DNA from: Gammaproteobacteria bacterium
GTDB taxonomy: Bacteria; Pseudomonadota; Gammaproteobacteria; UBA9214
Assembly: GCA_029859555.1 (NCBI GenBank)
Contig: JAOUCV010000169.1
Location: forward strand, 1-5,366
DNA length: 5,366 bases
Reading direction: 5' to 3'
Below the pieces are notes generated by a model that made no database searches, was not told the origin of the DNA, and was given only the letters and a program-made list of their open reading frames with translations. The translations under genes were made by a program, and so were the position numbers. Shown here piece after piece: positions 1 to 5,366 of this stretch. Positions within the stretch are counted from its first letter, which is position 1. Every line of letters begins with the position of its first letter.

Positions 1-9
1 AAGGTTCGA

Positions 10-83
10 CAAGTACGCGTAGCGTACTTGAACGTTGTCGCGCAGCGACGACGGCCCCGCAGGGGTGAGGCGCGCAGCGACGA
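10..83. repeat. Cluster of four short palindromes with GYA triloops
   Basis: Four inverted repeats follow one another, each with a three-base centre GTA or GCA. They are 9-bp arms at 10-18/22-30 (loop GTA), 5-bp arms at 37-41/45-49 (loop GCA), 4-bp arms at 55-58/62-65 (loop GCA) and 3-bp arms at 71-73/77-79 (loop GCA). The 13-mer cgcgcagcgacga occurs twice, at 39-51 and 71-83. The block lies upstream of prs and is not followed by a T-run, so it is not a standard terminator. Frame 1 is open from the window edge to a TAA at 85-87, so the tail of an upstream gene cannot be excluded, but the encoded Arg-rich string resembles nothing I know. It may be a dispersed REP-like element or a structured prs leader. 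Confidence 0.6.
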
Positions 84-149
84 ATAATCCTGCCGTCCCG
101 GCCACAGCTAAACATCGCCGCAGGCGTTGAGACAAGTGATTAAACGAAT

Positions 150-1124
150 ATGAATGGTATGCCCGCATCTGATTCAGACAGCCAGATAATGGTGTTCACC
201 GGTAATGCGAATCCGCAACTGGCGAAGGATATTGTGCGTCATCTGCGACTGAACCTTGGCCAGGCCAATGTCGGTAGCTTCAGCGACGGTGAGGTGCAGG
301 TGGAGATCATGGAAAACGTCCGTGGCAAGGATGTTTTTATTTTGCAGCCAACCTGTGCGCCCACCAATGACAACCTGATGGAATTGCTGGTGATGATCGA
401 TGCGGTGCGGCGTGCTTCGGCACAGCGTATTACCGCGGTGGTGCCTTACTTTGGTTATGCGCGCCAGGATCGCCGGCCGCGCTCGGTACGTGTGCCGATT
501 ACCGCCAAGGTGGTTGCGCGGATGATTGGCAATGTAAAGGCCGACCGGGTATTAACGGTCGACCTGCACGCCGACCAGATACAGGGATTCTTTGATATCC
601 CGGTCGACAATGTTTATGCATCGCCGATCTTGCTGGGCGATGTCTGGAAACAAAAGTACCCGGATATCGTGGTTGTGTCGCCTGATGTCGGCGGTGTGGT
701 CAGGGCGCGGGCTCTTGCCAAGCGACTCGATGATGCAGACCTGGCGATTATCGACAAGCGCCGGCCGCGGCCGAACGAGGCGCGGGTCATGAATATTATT
801 GGTGAAGTGGAGGGACGCACCTGCATCCTGGTGGATGACCTGGTCGATACCGCCGGCACCCTGTGCCTGGCAGCGTTGGCCCTGAAAGAGCAGGGTGCCT
901 CCCGCGTGGTGTCCTACTGCACACACCCGGTGTTATCTGGTGCGGCTGTGGAAAATATCGCCGGCTCGGAACTGGACGAACTGGTTGTCACTGACACCAT
1001 CCCGTTACGCGAGAATGCGCAGGCTTGTAACAAGATACGTCAGTTGAGTATTGCCACGATGCTGGCCGAGACCATGCGCCGTATCAGCAATGAAGAATCA
1101 GTCAGTTCGCTGTACATGGACTGA
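150..1124 (+). CDS. prs: Ribose-phosphate pyrophosphokinase (PRPP synthase)
   Basis: This cytoplasmic enzyme transfers pyrophosphate from ATP to ribose 5-phosphate. The product, PRPP, feeds purine, pyrimidine, NAD, histidine and tryptophan synthesis. The 324-residue product matches the class I bacterial family (E. coli Prs has 315) along its whole length. Visible motifs are the ATP-site stretch RQDRR (105-109), the family signature [17 protein letters not shown] (137-153), the catalytic flexible loop with K203 and R205 (E. coli K194 and R196), and the PRPP-binding loop [10 protein letters not shown] (228-237). The C-terminal RRISNEES block is also present. An in-frame TAA at 141-143 makes ATG 150 the earliest start. 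No clear Shine-Dalgarno precedes it, and ATG 159 or ATG 189 (which begins MVFTGNA, the start of the conserved body) are alternatives. The N-terminus is therefore the only uncertain part. Confidence 0.98.
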   Translation: MNGMPASDSDSQIMVFTGNANPQLAKDIVRHLRLNLGQANVGSFSDGEVQVEIMENVRGKDVFILQPTCAPTNDNLMELLVMIDAVRRASAQRITAVVPYFGYARQDRRPRSVRVPITAKVVARMIGNVKADRVLTVDLHADQIQGFFDIPVDNVYASPILLGDVWKQKYPDIVVVSPDVGGVVRARALAKRLDDADLAIIDKRRPRPNEARVMNIIGEVEGRTCILVDDLVDTAGTLCLAALALKEQGASRVVSYCTHPVLSGAAVENIAGSELDELVVTDTIPLRENAQACNKIRQLSIATMLAETMRRISNEESVSSLYMD

Positions 1125-1134
1125 CACTGTTTTT

Positions 1135-1166
1135 GCGGGCATGACGTTATGCCTGCTTGTTGTTTT
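1135..1166 (+). terminator. Probable rho-independent terminator or attenuator after prs
   Basis: An 8-bp stem (1135-1142 with 1149-1156, one G-U pair) and a 6-base loop are followed by the T-rich run ttgttgtttt at 1157-1166. It starts 10 bases after the prs stop. The T-run is interrupted by G, so termination may be partial, which would let some prs transcripts continue into rplY. Confidence 0.55.
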
Positions 1167-1219
1167 CCCTGGTCGCGGGGAAAACGTGATCGACACCGCA
1201 AGGTGCAATTTTATGGAGA
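1161..1219 (+). promoter_or_regulatory. Structured 5' leader of rplY, candidate L25 control region
   Basis: Two further hairpins precede the rplY start. The first has 10-bp arms (1162-1171 with 1176-1185, one T-G wobble) and a GTCG tetraloop. The second has a 4-bp stem (1194-1197 with 1202-1205) closed by a GNRA-type GCAA loop. The Shine-Dalgarno GGAGA lies at 1215-1219. In E. coli, L25 is known to repress its own mRNA through the 5' untranslated region. That this leader works the same way is inference: I cannot align it with the E. coli leader. The first arm shares its T-run with the preceding terminator, so the two hairpins could be alternative folds. Confidence 0.4.
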
Positions 1220-1225
1220 AGTAAC

Positions 1226-1888
1226 ATGGCTATTAGTTTTGAATTGAATGCAGAACCACGTACTGACACAGGTAAGGGTGCGAGCCGCCGCCTGCGTCAT
1301 GCGGGCAAGGTCCCTGCCATAATGTACGGTGGCGGAAAAGATCCCGAGTCACTGATGCTGTCTCACAACGAGGTGTTGCGCAACCTGGCGCACGAGGCGT
1401 TTTACTCGCACATCCTGACAATCAAGTCCGGTGGCACTGAAACCAGCGCCATTCTGCGTGATTTGCAGCGTCACCCGAGTCGCCCGGTGATTATGCACAT
1501 GGATCTGCAACGAATTAACGCAGCAGAAAAACTCAAGACGCAGTCGCCTGTACACGTTGTCGGTGAAGATACTTCGGCTGCCGTGAAGGCTGGCGGACTG
1601 GTTTCCCATGATCTGACGGAAGTCGCTATTGAGTGTTTGCCGAAGGATTTACCCGAGTATCTGGAAATTGATATTTCCGAGATGGAAGTGGGTGACGTGA
1701 AACATCTGTCAGACATGAAGGTGCCCGAAGGCGTGACCTTGTCAGACCTGGTGCGTGAGAATGACCTGGCTGTGGTTTCGATCCATGCCAAGCGAGCTGA
1801 AGTCGAGGAAGATATAGCGCCGGTTGACGAGGGTGCTGTTGAAGGCGGCGAAGAGAGCAAGGCTGACGGTGAAGGCGAAGACAGCTAG
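1226..1888 (+). CDS. rplY: 50S ribosomal protein L25, long (CTC/TL5-like) form
   Basis: L25 binds 5S rRNA in the central protuberance of the large ribosomal subunit. The 220-residue product is the two-domain type, unlike the single-domain 94-residue E. coli protein. The N-terminal 5S-binding domain covers about residues 5-93 and includes the GKGASRRLRHAGKVPAIMYGG-type segment at 17-37. The TL5/CTC C-terminal beta domain runs from about 101 to 188. A strongly acidic tail (about 191-220, rich in Glu, Asp and Gly) ends the protein, as in many CTC-type members. ATG 1226 follows a good Shine-Dalgarno (GGAGA at 1215-1219, 6 bases away). The gene lies 101 bases after prs behind a hairpin-rich leader and 14 bases before pth, with which it is probably co-transcribed. 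Confidence 0.97.
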   Translation: MAISFELNAEPRTDTGKGASRRLRHAGKVPAIMYGGGKDPESLMLSHNEVLRNLAHEAFYSHILTIKSGGTETSAILRDLQRHPSRPVIMHMDLQRINAAEKLKTQSPVHVVGEDTSAAVKAGGLVSHDLTEVAIECLPKDLPEYLEIDISEMEVGDVKHLSDMKVPEGVTLSDLVRENDLAVVSIHAKRAEVEEDIAPVDEGAVEGGEESKADGEGEDS

Positions 1889-1902
1889 GCGGTTGTTGAT
1901 CG

Positions 1903-2481
1903 TTGACTGCGATACGGCTGGTCGCCGGGCTGGGTAATCCCGGATCAAAATACGAACAGACCCGGCATAACGCCGGGTTCTGGTTCGTTGATGAGATTGC
2001 GCGCCAGTGCAATACGCAGTTCAAGTCCGAGAGTAAATACAAAAGCGAGGTTGCCCGTTGTTCCATGGCGGGTAATGATTTGCGCCTGCAGAAACCCATG
2101 GACTTCATGAACTGCAGTGGTATGCCGGTGGCGTCGCTGGCCGGGTTCTATAGAATCCCGCGCGGCGAGGTTCTAATCGTGCATGATGACCTGGACCTGC
2201 CGGTCGGTACTATCAAGCTCAAGAAAGGCGGTGGTCATGGCGGTCACAATGGCTTGCGTGACCTGATTCCGCACCTGGGCGGCAAGGATTTCCTGCGCTT
2301 GCGTGTTGGTATCGGTCATCCGGGTGATCGTGATGACGTGGTGGCCTATGTATTGAAGGCGCCGTCCCGTGACGATCGCCTGTTGATCGATCAGGCAATC
2401 AATGCAGCCATGAAGGTAATGCCGGATCTTGTTGCCGGCAATATCGAAGCGGCGATGAAAGAATTGCACACCGTAAAATAA
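1903..2481 (+). CDS. pth: Peptidyl-tRNA hydrolase, TTG start
   Basis: Pth cleaves the ester bond of peptidyl-tRNAs that drop off the ribosome and so recycles the tRNA. The 192-residue length fits the bacterial Pth1 family. All active-site positions fall at a constant offset of 2 from the E. coli mature numbering: N12, the catalytic H22, M69-N70, D95 and N116. The signatures RHNAG (21-25) and [10 protein letters not shown] (109-118) are intact. The start is TTG. An in-frame TGA at 1897-1899 closes the frame just upstream, and there is no ATG or GTG before the conserved GLGNPG strand. The resulting [14 protein letters not shown] agrees with the E. coli N-terminus. A modest AGGCGG at 1887-1892 overlaps the rplY stop and sits 10 bases from the start, which suggests translational coupling to rplY. 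Confidence 0.97.
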   Translation: MTAIRLVAGLGNPGSKYEQTRHNAGFWFVDEIARQCNTQFKSESKYKSEVARCSMAGNDLRLQKPMDFMNCSGMPVASLAGFYRIPRGEVLIVHDDLDLPVGTIKLKKGGGHGGHNGLRDLIPHLGGKDFLRLRVGIGHPGDRDDVVAYVLKAPSRDDRLLIDQAINAAMKVMPDLVAGNIEAAMKELHTVK

Positions 2482-2521
2482 CGCCGGTTGTGCTTCCCGA
2501 AAACCCGATGGTAACAAGCAA

Positions 2522-3613
<1,092 letters not shown>

Positions 3614-3683
3614 CGAGATTCGGGACGGCTGCAGCGGATTTCTGGCCGGAATTGCCCCGCATCCATCTGAAACACAAGGGAAC

Positions 3684-3713
3684 TTGTCGCGGCATACCGT
3701 TTTCAGGTACCCT
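3684..3713 (+). promoter_or_regulatory. Probable sigma-70 promoter of the tRNA-Met gene
   Basis: A TTGTCG at 3684-3689 (-35) and a TACCCT at 3708-3713 (-10) are separated by 18 bases. A short C-rich discriminator (atcgctcc) and then the tRNA at 3727 follow. TACCCT with a GC-containing discriminator is a form often seen before gammaproteobacterial stable RNA genes. The small hairpin acaag-GGAA-cttgt (3674-3687) overlaps the -35. Confidence 0.5.
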
Positions 3714-3726
3714 ATCGCTCCTTTTT

Positions 3727-3803
3727 GGCTACGTAGCTCAGCTGGTTAGAGCACAGCATTCATAATGCTGGGGTCGGTGGTTCAAGTCCACCCGTAGCTA
3801 CCA
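3727..3803 (+). tRNA. tRNA-Met (anticodon CAT), elongator type, CCA encoded
   Basis: A full cloverleaf can be drawn. The acceptor is 3727-3733 with 3793-3799, the D stem gctc/gagc (3736-3739, 3749-3752), the anticodon stem cagca/tgctg (3754-3758, 3766-3770), the anticodon CAT at 3761-3763, and the T stem ggtgg/ccacc (3776-3780, 3788-3792). Discriminator A and CCA are at 3800-3803. The 5' half is almost identical to E. coli elongator tRNA-Met. It lacks the three G-C pairs of an initiator anticodon stem, so it is not an initiator, and its body does not suggest the tRNA-Ile(CAU) type. One oddity is that the first acceptor pair is G1-U72 (3727 with 3799), where E. coli has G1-C72. Confidence 0.97.
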
Positions 3804-3838
3804 TATTTTCAAAGGGTTACAGTGATCTTAGCCCTTCC

Positions 3839-3860
3839 GAATCCGCTACCCGGCGGATTC
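3839..3860. repeat. Perfect 8-bp inverted repeat downstream of the tRNA
   Basis: Arms gaatccgc (3839-3846) and gcggattc (3853-3860) flank a 6-base centre tacccg. It lies 36 bases after the tRNA CCA. No T-run follows on either strand, so it may help 3'-end formation or processing of the tRNA transcript but is not a textbook terminator. Confidence 0.6.
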
Positions 3861-3920
3861 AGAAATATCCCGGAAACACTAGAAATGCAGTATGTGGCAA
3901 CCGGCATCAGTAATCGGTCT

Positions 3921-3983
3921 GCCATTTGCCTGTCAACAGATTCCATTCCGGCTGCAAAATTTCCTTACTGTACAGGCAATGGC
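3921..3983. repeat. Imperfect long-spaced inverted repeat
   Basis: The arm gccatttgcctgt (3921-3933) pairs with acaggcaatggc (3972-3983) over 12 bp with a single bulged T. The centre is 38 bases. No coding region spans it that I can support. It could be the ends of a small REP or MITE-like element in the noncoding stretch between the tRNA and the SIMPL gene. Confidence 0.5.
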
Positions 3984-3984
3984 T

Positions 3985-4013
3985 AAAAGGGGAAAAGGGG
4001 TCAGAGCCCTTTT
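3985..4013 (-). terminator. Rho-independent terminator of the minus-strand SIMPL gene
   Basis: Read on the minus strand, aaaaggg (4013-4007) and ccctttt (3999-3993) form a 7-bp stem with a 7-base loop. A second CCCCTTTT block follows at 3992-3985. It begins 26 bases past the stop codon at 4040. On the plus strand the same bases give two tandem AAAAGGGG units and then a stem ending in TTTT, so it may work weakly in both directions. Confidence 0.55.
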
Positions 4014-4039
4014 ACTCTCTGAATGAACCGTATGACACA

Positions 4040-4759
4040 CTAGTCTGACAAATAATATTCCACAGTAGACACAACCCTTACTTTCTTGATATGCGGGTTA
4101 TTTTTATCCCGCGCATTAATACTAAACTGTCCCTGCGAAGCTTTTCTGATTTTTCCCAGTGTACTCTTGGAATCAGATGCGAATTTTTCAGCTACCTCTC
4201 TTGCCTTTCTCGTGGCCTCCTCAATCATTTCCGGCTTGGCTTCGTTTAGCCTTGTAAAAAGATATTCGGTTGTTGATTGGTAATTTCCTCCAGAAAAAAC
4301 GATTCCTTGTTTTCCTAGCTCAGACAATATACCCATTACAGTTCTAACGGGTTTAATGCTTTTTGAGTAAACCGTTACTGTTTGAATCGCAGTGTATCGA
4401 AATTCTGCTTTCGCCTGATTTCCATATTGTTGTGCGGATTTGTCCGTTATTGATGGAATCGAAAATGTGATTTCCTCCTGGCTGATTCCATTCTCCTCGA
4501 GAAATACCCGTATTTTTTCCGTGCTGCGTTCAATTGAGCCATATAACTCCCCAAGATTATTGCTAGCCTCAGTAAATTGAATTGGCCATATTACGATGTC
4601 GGCTTCGTATTCCCTCTCGGACAACCCTTTGACTGTAACAGTACGTTCATATTCCTTGAACTTTATTGCAGCACTACCCAGTAGGTAACCGAGCGTGGCC
4701 AGGCCAAGGAAAATAAATACTCCCAGTACCACCGCACTTACTTTGCTGTTTTCTGTCAC
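4040..4759 (-). CDS. SIMPL-domain (DUF541) membrane-anchored protein
   Basis: The 239-residue product has a short polar N-terminus, one hydrophobic segment at about residues 8-31, and then a SIMPL/DUF541 domain (about 38-237). The domain is recognised from family-typical segments: VTVKGLSEREYEADIVIWPI (41-60), TEYLFTRLNEAKPEMIEEAT (164-183), the KFASDSKSTLGKIRKASQG block (192-210) and the closing KKVRVVSTVEYYL (225-237). The family includes E. coli YggE, linked to oxidative stress, and Brucella BP26, but the biochemical role is not settled. The lack of an obvious signal-peptidase site suggests a signal anchor with the domain in the periplasm. The start is GTG, supported by a strong Shine-Dalgarno. 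It is monocistronic here, with a terminator after it. Its base composition looks lower in GC than the core genes. Confidence 0.93.
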   Translation of the reverse strand: MTENSKVSAVVLGVFIFLGLATLGYLLGSAAIKFKEYERTVTVKGLSEREYEADIVIWPIQFTEASNNLGELYGSIERSTEKIRVFLEENGISQEEITFSIPSITDKSAQQYGNQAKAEFRYTAIQTVTVYSKSIKPVRTVMGILSELGKQGIVFSGGNYQSTTEYLFTRLNEAKPEMIEEATRKAREVAEKFASDSKSTLGKIRKASQGQFSINARDKNNPHIKKVRVVSTVEYYLSD

Positions 4760-4765
4760 TCAATT

Positions 4766-4770
4766 CTCCT
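4766..4770 (-). promoter_or_regulatory. Shine-Dalgarno that fixes the GTG start of the SIMPL gene
   Basis: On the minus strand AGGAG (4770-4766), preceded by AAG, lies 6 bases from the GTG at 4759-4757. This spacing is ideal and supports GTG as the start. The first residues, MTENSK, then lead straight into the hydrophobic anchor. Confidence 0.75.
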
Positions 4771-4805
4771 CTTGGGTATAACAGTTGAATAACGCGACCT
4801 CACAT

Positions 4806-4824
4806 CCTGTTATTCATTTACAGG
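4806..4824. promoter_or_regulatory. CCTGT-N9-ACAGG inverted repeat, candidate operator
   Basis: Five-base arms at 4806-4810 and 4820-4824 are separated by 9 AT-rich bases, the geometry of many dimeric repressor or activator sites. It abuts the -35 of the plus-strand promoter below and lies 47 bases upstream of the SIMPL start, so it could serve both divergent units. No regulator is identified. Confidence 0.25.
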
Positions 4825-4825
4825 T

Positions 4826-4855
4826 TTGACGCAAATTTATGTAGCAAAATATCCT
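4826..4855 (+). promoter_or_regulatory. Candidate sigma-70 promoter reading towards the small ORF
   Basis: TTGACG (4826-4831) matches the -35 consensus at five of six positions. TATCCT (4850-4855) matches the -10 at four of six. The spacer is 18 bases and AT-rich. A transcript would begin near 4862 and read towards the ORF at 5017, giving a leader of about 155 bases. Confidence 0.4.
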
Positions 4856-4949
4856 GAAATCGGCGAAATGGCAAACGCACTCCTCTATTTCCGGCTCACA
4901 TAAACGGGACCAGCGATAAATGGAAATTTATACATCTTTCGAGTGGCTA

Positions 4950-4961
4950 CTGGCTAGCCAG
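4950..4961. promoter_or_regulatory. Perfect 12-bp palindrome ctggctagccag
   Basis: The sequence equals its own reverse complement and has the CTAG core that is usually rare in enterobacterial-like genomes. It lies between the candidate promoter and the small ORF. It could be a protein-binding site or a small RNA hairpin in the leader; its function is unknown. Confidence 0.3.
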
Positions 4962-5016
4962 CGTTCGATCTGGAGCGGAATCATTCAATGTCTTACATGG
5001 AGGGTGATTTCAATCA

Positions 5017-5196
5017 GTGAGCGCGAGGGGAGTCAGTGGATTCTTTCGAGATACGTGGGATATGCTTTCGGTACGCAACCGGAAAAAGTGGACGAATACT
5101 CTGGAGAACAGGGCCGTCGAGGCATTAAATTACCAGGTGGATACAGGGGTGTTGCGCATGTATAGGGTTGTATTGGAGCATAAAGTAGAAAAATAA
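5017..5196 (+). CDS. Unrecognised small protein of 59 residues
   Basis: I do not recognise this protein. The start is GTG 5017, the first possible start after an in-frame TGA at 5005-5007. The GTG overlaps the TGA stop (5018-5020) of a 10-codon ORF beginning at ATG 4988, a GTGA arrangement typical of translational coupling. A GGAGG at 4999-5003 lies 13 bases upstream, longer than ideal. The product has a Trp- and Phe-containing N-terminal part (GFFRDTWDML, 8-17), a basic patch RNRKKW (20-25), then a stretch that looks helical and amphipathic, ending in EHKVEK. No signal peptide or membrane segment is seen, so it is probably cytoplasmic. An 81-residue ORF in another frame (4920-5165) covers the same DNA; I prefer this one for its balanced composition and structured pattern, but neither is proven. 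Confidence 0.4.
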   Translation: MSARGVSGFFRDTWDMLSVRNRKKWTNTLENRAVEALNYQVDTGVLRMYRVVLEHKVEK

Positions 5197-5203
5197 TTTA
5201 TGC
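5178..5203. repeat. AT-rich inverted repeat around the small ORF stop
   Basis: Arms gcataaa (5178-5184) and tttatgc (5197-5203) flank 12 bases that include the TAA stop at 5194-5196. The stem is 7 bp but AT-rich and lacks a following T-run, so it is a weak 3'-end structure at best. It lies in the convergent gap between the small ORF and the minus-strand regulator gene. Confidence 0.35.
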
Positions 5204-5256
5204 GATTGATGCCAGGTCTTATAAACTGTAACGGCATATACTCATGGAAGTACGTA

Positions 5257-5366
5257 TTAACTGGAAATGTACTTCTGTAACGCCCTCCTGTCATATTTGT
5301 AGACCTCATTTTCCAGAGGTTCGAGTATATGCTCTCTCTTCAGCTCTGCGATAATTCGACTTACAC
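5257..5366 (-). CDS. C-terminal fragment of a Crp/Fnr-like transcriptional regulator (partial)
   Basis: Only the last 35 codons are inside the window; the gene continues past the right edge. The stop is TAA at 5259-5257 and the first complete codon is at 5364. The visible residues begin VSRIIAELKREHILEPL and end VYKYDRRALQKYISS. This pattern (a recognition helix with VSR, a leucine-spaced helix, a short beta wing, then D-R-x-A-L) is what the end of a Crp/Fnr winged helix-turn-helix domain looks like. The effector domain is not visible, so the ligand is unknown. The gene converges on the small ORF, with a 60-base gap. The family assignment rests on a short stretch recognised by eye; another winged-helix family is possible. 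Confidence 0.6.
   Translation of the reverse strand, partial: VSRIIAELKREHILEPLENEVYKYDRRALQKYISS

Noticed and set aside
552..926. Long antisense ORF inside prs, and similar antisense frames in rplY, pth and ychF
   Set aside because: These are shadows of well-conserved genes in other frames; none shows a ribosome-binding site or family motif.
2382..2394. TTGATCGATCAG-like Fnr-box resemblance inside pth
   Set aside because: It lies in the middle of conserved coding sequence, lacks the right spacing and is explained by codons.
3727..3803. tRNA gene as an att site of an integrated element
   Set aside because: No direct repeat of the tRNA 3' end and no integrase gene can be seen within the window.
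3822..3986. 54-codon GTG ORF between the tRNA and the SIMPL gene
   Set aside because: It is open by length but runs through two inverted repeats, has only a weak AAAGGG upstream and gives no recognisable product. Chance is the simplest explanation.
4775..4780. Extended -10 (TGTTATACC) on the minus strand before the SIMPL gene
   Set aside because: The predicted transcript start would fall inside the Shine-Dalgarno at 4766-4770, leaving no usable ribosome-binding site.
4920..5165. 81-residue ORF on the plus strand
   Set aside because: No good Shine-Dalgarno precedes ATG 4920, the product resembles nothing I know, and its C-terminal half is Gly-rich without a hydrophobic pattern. The overlapping 59-residue frame looks more protein-like. 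It remains possible.
5248..5274. aagtac / gtactt inverted repeat near the end of the partial regulator gene
   Set aside because: Only 6 bp with a 15-base loop, partly inside coding sequence and with no T-run; likely chance.

Overview
The window looks like a gammaproteobacterial chromosome segment. Four housekeeping genes stand in the order prs - rplY - pth - ychF on the plus strand, an arrangement well known in that class, and the four proteins align closely with Escherichia and Pseudomonas homologues recalled from memory. The core genes look moderately GC-rich. Nothing in the window is a phage, a transposase gene or a CRISPR array. The reading is from sequence and memory only, and no database search was run.

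Layout. Positions 1-149 are noncoding and hold an unusual cluster of short hairpins that all have a GYA triloop. prs (150-1124) makes PRPP for nucleotide, histidine and tryptophan synthesis. A hairpin-rich 101-base gap follows, with a terminator-like hairpin and a further hairpin that may belong to an L25-responsive rplY leader. rplY (1226-1888), pth (1903-2481, TTG start) and ychF (2522-3613) are closely spaced and probably co-transcribed. All three serve translation: a 5S rRNA-binding ribosomal protein, peptidyl-tRNA recycling, and a ribosome-associated ATPase. A tRNA-Met(CAT) gene with its own likely promoter lies at 3727-3803. Its first acceptor pair is G1-U72 instead of G1-C72.

The right third is more AT-rich and of accessory character. 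A noncoding stretch (3804-4039) carries three inverted repeats; the last is also a good terminator for the minus-strand gene after it. That gene (4040-4759) encodes a membrane-anchored SIMPL-domain (DUF541) protein with a GTG start. The region 4760-5256 holds a likely plus-strand promoter, two palindromic candidate operator sites, and an unrecognised 59-residue ORF at 5017-5196 in a GTGA overlap with a tiny upstream ORF. The right edge holds the last 35 codons of a minus-strand gene that reads like the C-terminal helix-turn-helix of a Crp/Fnr-family regulator.

Most of the window is ordinary. The points worth a second look are the triloop hairpin cluster, the rplY leader, the G1-U72 pair, the small ORF with its control region, and the truncated regulator at the edge. 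I see no clear evidence of a new multi-gene system.
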